This document shows, piece by piece, positions 62,545 through 64,000 of a stretch of 64,000 nt of DNA. Source of the stretch: DATGSL01 sp964645585. Lineage in GTDB: Bacteria; Verrucomicrobiota; Verrucomicrobiia; Opitutales; T3Sed10-336. The stretch is taken from the NCBI GenBank assembly GCA_964645585.1, contig CAZYAN010000011.1, forward strand, positions 1 to 64,000, written 5' to 3'. The position numbers and the translations under genes are program-made. Below the pieces are notes generated by a model. It did not search any database. It was not told the origin of the DNA and saw only the letters and a program-made list of their open reading frames with translations. The first letter of the stretch is position 1, and each line of letters opens with the position of its first letter.

Positions 62545-63177
62545 TTACGAGCCGGCATTCAGGAGCCGCGGCACCCGGCGAAGCTCCGCTCTCCAGATAC
62601 TTTGCAACTGCTGAAAATCTTCCGACTTCGAGCCGCTGCGGATACAGTAATCATATTCGACCCAATGCCGCATTTCCTCTTCCGCGCGGCGAAGCCTCCG
62701 TTCAATCGCCCCGTCGTCCTCCGTCCCCCGCGCCCGCAGTCGCTCGCGCAGAACGTCGAGATTCGGCGGCAGAACAAATACCGAAACCATCCGGCCCCGC
62801 ACCACCGGGTCTTGCTCCGCTAATCCGCGGATCGTCGCGGCCCCTTGCACGTCGATATTCAACGCGACGCTCTGCGAACGCGCGAGTTTCTCATGAATCT
62901 CGCGCTTCAACGTTCCATAACGCGCGCCATGCACACCGGCGTATTCAAGGAATTCCCCCGACTCGACCGACCGCTCGAATTCCTCCTCGCTCAGGAAGTA
63001 GTAGTCCTGCCCGTCAACTTCGGCGGTCCGCGGCGCGCGCGTCGTGCAGGTGATCGCGCGCCGCACGGACGGCTCGCTCGCAACAAGGCGCTCGCAAAGC
63101 GTCGTCTTTCCAGAACCGGCCGGCCCGGAGACGATTAACAGCAGCGACGGATCGGTCGTGGGAAAACGAAATGGCAT
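62545..63177 (-). CDS. gmk: guanylate kinase
   Basis: Gmk phosphorylates GMP to GDP. The 210-residue protein has P-loop SGPAGSGKTTLCERLV, the GMP-binding RRAITCTTRAPRTAEVDGQDYYFLSEEEFERSVESGEFLEYAGVHGARYGT, and ALNIDVQGAATIRG. RLRARGTEDDGAIERRLRRAEEEMRH closes the lid region. An in-frame TTG at 63213 would overlap the upstream gene; ATG 63177 matches the family length better. It follows the membrane-protein gene by 10 bp. Confidence 0.95.
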   Translation of the reverse strand: MPFRFPTTDPSLLLIVSGPAGSGKTTLCERLVASEPSVRRAITCTTRAPRTAEVDGQDYYFLSEEEFERSVESGEFLEYAGVHGARYGTLKREIHEKLARSQSVALNIDVQGAATIRGLAEQDPVVRGRMVSVFVLPPNLDVLRERLRARGTEDDGAIERRLRRAEEEMRHWVEYDYCIRSGSKSEDFQQLQSIWRAELRRVPRLLNAGS

Positions 63178-63187
63178 CGGAAGGCGA

Positions 63188-63730
63188 TCAGGATCCGTAG
63201 GTGAATGCGACAATGTTCAGCAGCAGGCCGTAGGCGACCAGCAGTCCGCCAAAAACCCGCGGACGCCGATCGGTCGCGAAAAGCCAGTTGAAAAAGTCCC
63301 GCAGCCGGAACGGCGAAACCCCGAGATAAATGGCAACCACAATCGCCGCGTAAACCAAGCTCACCAAAAACAAACGCGTCGCGGGCTCCTGCAAAAAAGC
63401 GGGCGTCAAGAGAACCCAGGCAATCAGCAGAACCAGGATCGAAAGGCCGCGCACCGCGAGAAATTCTTTCACATGGACGAACGACAGCCCCGCGATCGCC
63501 GCGAAGCCGACAAAAAGGTAGCCGCGATACGCGCCAAAATCGGCCTCGCCAAGCTGCAAGACCCGGTAAAGAAACCAGATCGACCCGAGCCCCATCGTTA
63601 CGTACGCCGCCAAACGCGAACGCGGAAACGCCTTGGCGTAAAGGGCGGCGGTCTTCGCGTCCCACAACAGAAACGCGCCGGCGAACAACAAGACCAGACC
63701 GGTCAGAAAGGTGGCGAGGAAAAGCGACAT
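63188..63730 (-). CDS. multi-span membrane protein of unknown function
   Basis: The 180-residue protein is very hydrophobic, with about five or six membrane spans: TFLTGLVLLFAGAFLLW, YVTMGLGSIWFLYRVL, YLFVGFAAIAGLSFV, LSILVLLIAWVLLTPAF, FLVSLVYAAIVVAIYLG and the C-terminal GLLVAYGLLLNIVAF. I do not recognise a named family. It is upstream of gmk by 10 bp and so is probably cotranscribed. It has no charged catalytic motif. Confidence 0.8.
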   Translation of the reverse strand: MSLFLATFLTGLVLLFAGAFLLWDAKTAALYAKAFPRSRLAAYVTMGLGSIWFLYRVLQLGEADFGAYRGYLFVGFAAIAGLSFVHVKEFLAVRGLSILVLLIAWVLLTPAFLQEPATRLFLVSLVYAAIVVAIYLGVSPFRLRDFFNWLFATDRRPRVFGGLLVAYGLLLNIVAFTYGS

Positions 63731-64000
63731 GTGTGGAATCTGGAAAAGCGGATTCTCTGCCCGCGAGACTCATCGGCCCCCGACTCCTTCTTGTAGCAGG
63801 TCGGACAGAAAGGGGAGAATTTTGATCACTCCAGCGCCGATGGCAAGGCCGCACGCTTCATCCTGGACCTAATTTTACCAGAGAGAATACAGAAAGCACA
63901 AAGAAGAGCATGCACTCTCCGGATCCTGAGCACCAAGAATCCAAATCCGGACGCAGCGACTTTGCGTGAGTTTTCTTTACCCGATCGCGGACGCTTCGAC
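63731..64000. other. non-coding right edge of the window
   Basis: No gene is evident in these 270 bp. A weak 7-nt-periodic segment lies at 63881-63908. Confidence 0.45.
63881..63908. repeat. weak 7-nt-periodic purine-rich repeat
   Basis: Four 7-mers, GAGAGAA, TACAGAA, AGCACAA and AGAAGAG, stand in tandem; three of them have GA at unit positions 5-6. It fits the NNNNGAN grammar, but purine-rich DNA can give this by chance. Confidence 0.35.

Overview
The window looks like chromosomal DNA of a free-living, GC-rich member of the PVC superphylum, most probably Verrucomicrobiota. The grounds are the secreted proteins with C-terminal 'DxDGDGVxNLxEYxxxxDP' tails, a Golvesin-like domain, an SLA1-homology-like domain joined to a C39-like peptidase, a Tat-exported Gfo/Idh/MocA protein, a CBM20-like domain on a histone-like tail, and the general look of RecA, GltB and NusA/InfB. 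No marker here fixes a class or genus. There is no prophage, transposase, CRISPR array or rRNA operon.

Layout. 1-1.1 kb: end of a PspA/IM30 operon whose first gene looks like a ribbon-helix-helix protein. 1.3-8.7 kb: a VOC protein, then the classic minus-strand nusA-infB-rbfA-nrnA-truB-ribF translation operon. 8.9-13.3 kb: a MalY-type aminotransferase, tRNA-Ala(CGC), a small CBM20-like protein, a DUF374 acyltransferase, an anchored VWA protein and a 52-residue membrane protein. 13.5-16.8 kb: rarA, a lipoate ligase-like protein and a secreted S51 peptidase-like protein. 16.9-25.5 kb, minus strand: GH20-like hydrolase, aroE, a SirB1-type protein, an AAA ATPase with an overlapping TOPRIM-like partner (candidate defence pair), acyl-CoA synthetase and an orphan OppF. 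25.7-34.7 kb: GH43 enzyme, a 1,991-residue poly-HAMP hybrid kinase, a REC-kinase and a CheY-like regulator. 35-46.5 kb: gltB, monothiol glutaredoxin, an unknown protein, phoB-phoR with an upstream Pho-box-like array, recA, an FGE-like protein and apbE. 46.5-51.9 kb: a degenerate subtilase, an M20 amidohydrolase and an AGCS symporter. 52-57.3 kb: a partly AT-rich glycan cluster (methyltransferase, GT2, two GT4, WecG/TagA). 57.4-63.7 kb: secreted phosphodiester glycosidase, C39-like peptidase, Gfo/Idh/MocA protein, guanylate kinase and a membrane protein.

The most unusual non-coding signal is a family of short intergenic repeats that share a 7-nt period and a fixed G (usually GA) at position 5 of the unit, but differ in sequence between loci. 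They occur between infB and rbfA (as an inverted pair) and near 11.8, 45.4, 48.4, 49.9 and, more weakly, 63.9 kb. Among proteins, the most notable are the ATPase/TOPRIM pair, the poly-HAMP kinase with two substituted receivers, and a subtilase-like protein with Glu at the catalytic Asp position.

All calls come from reading the sequence and remembered family motifs. No database or structure search was run.
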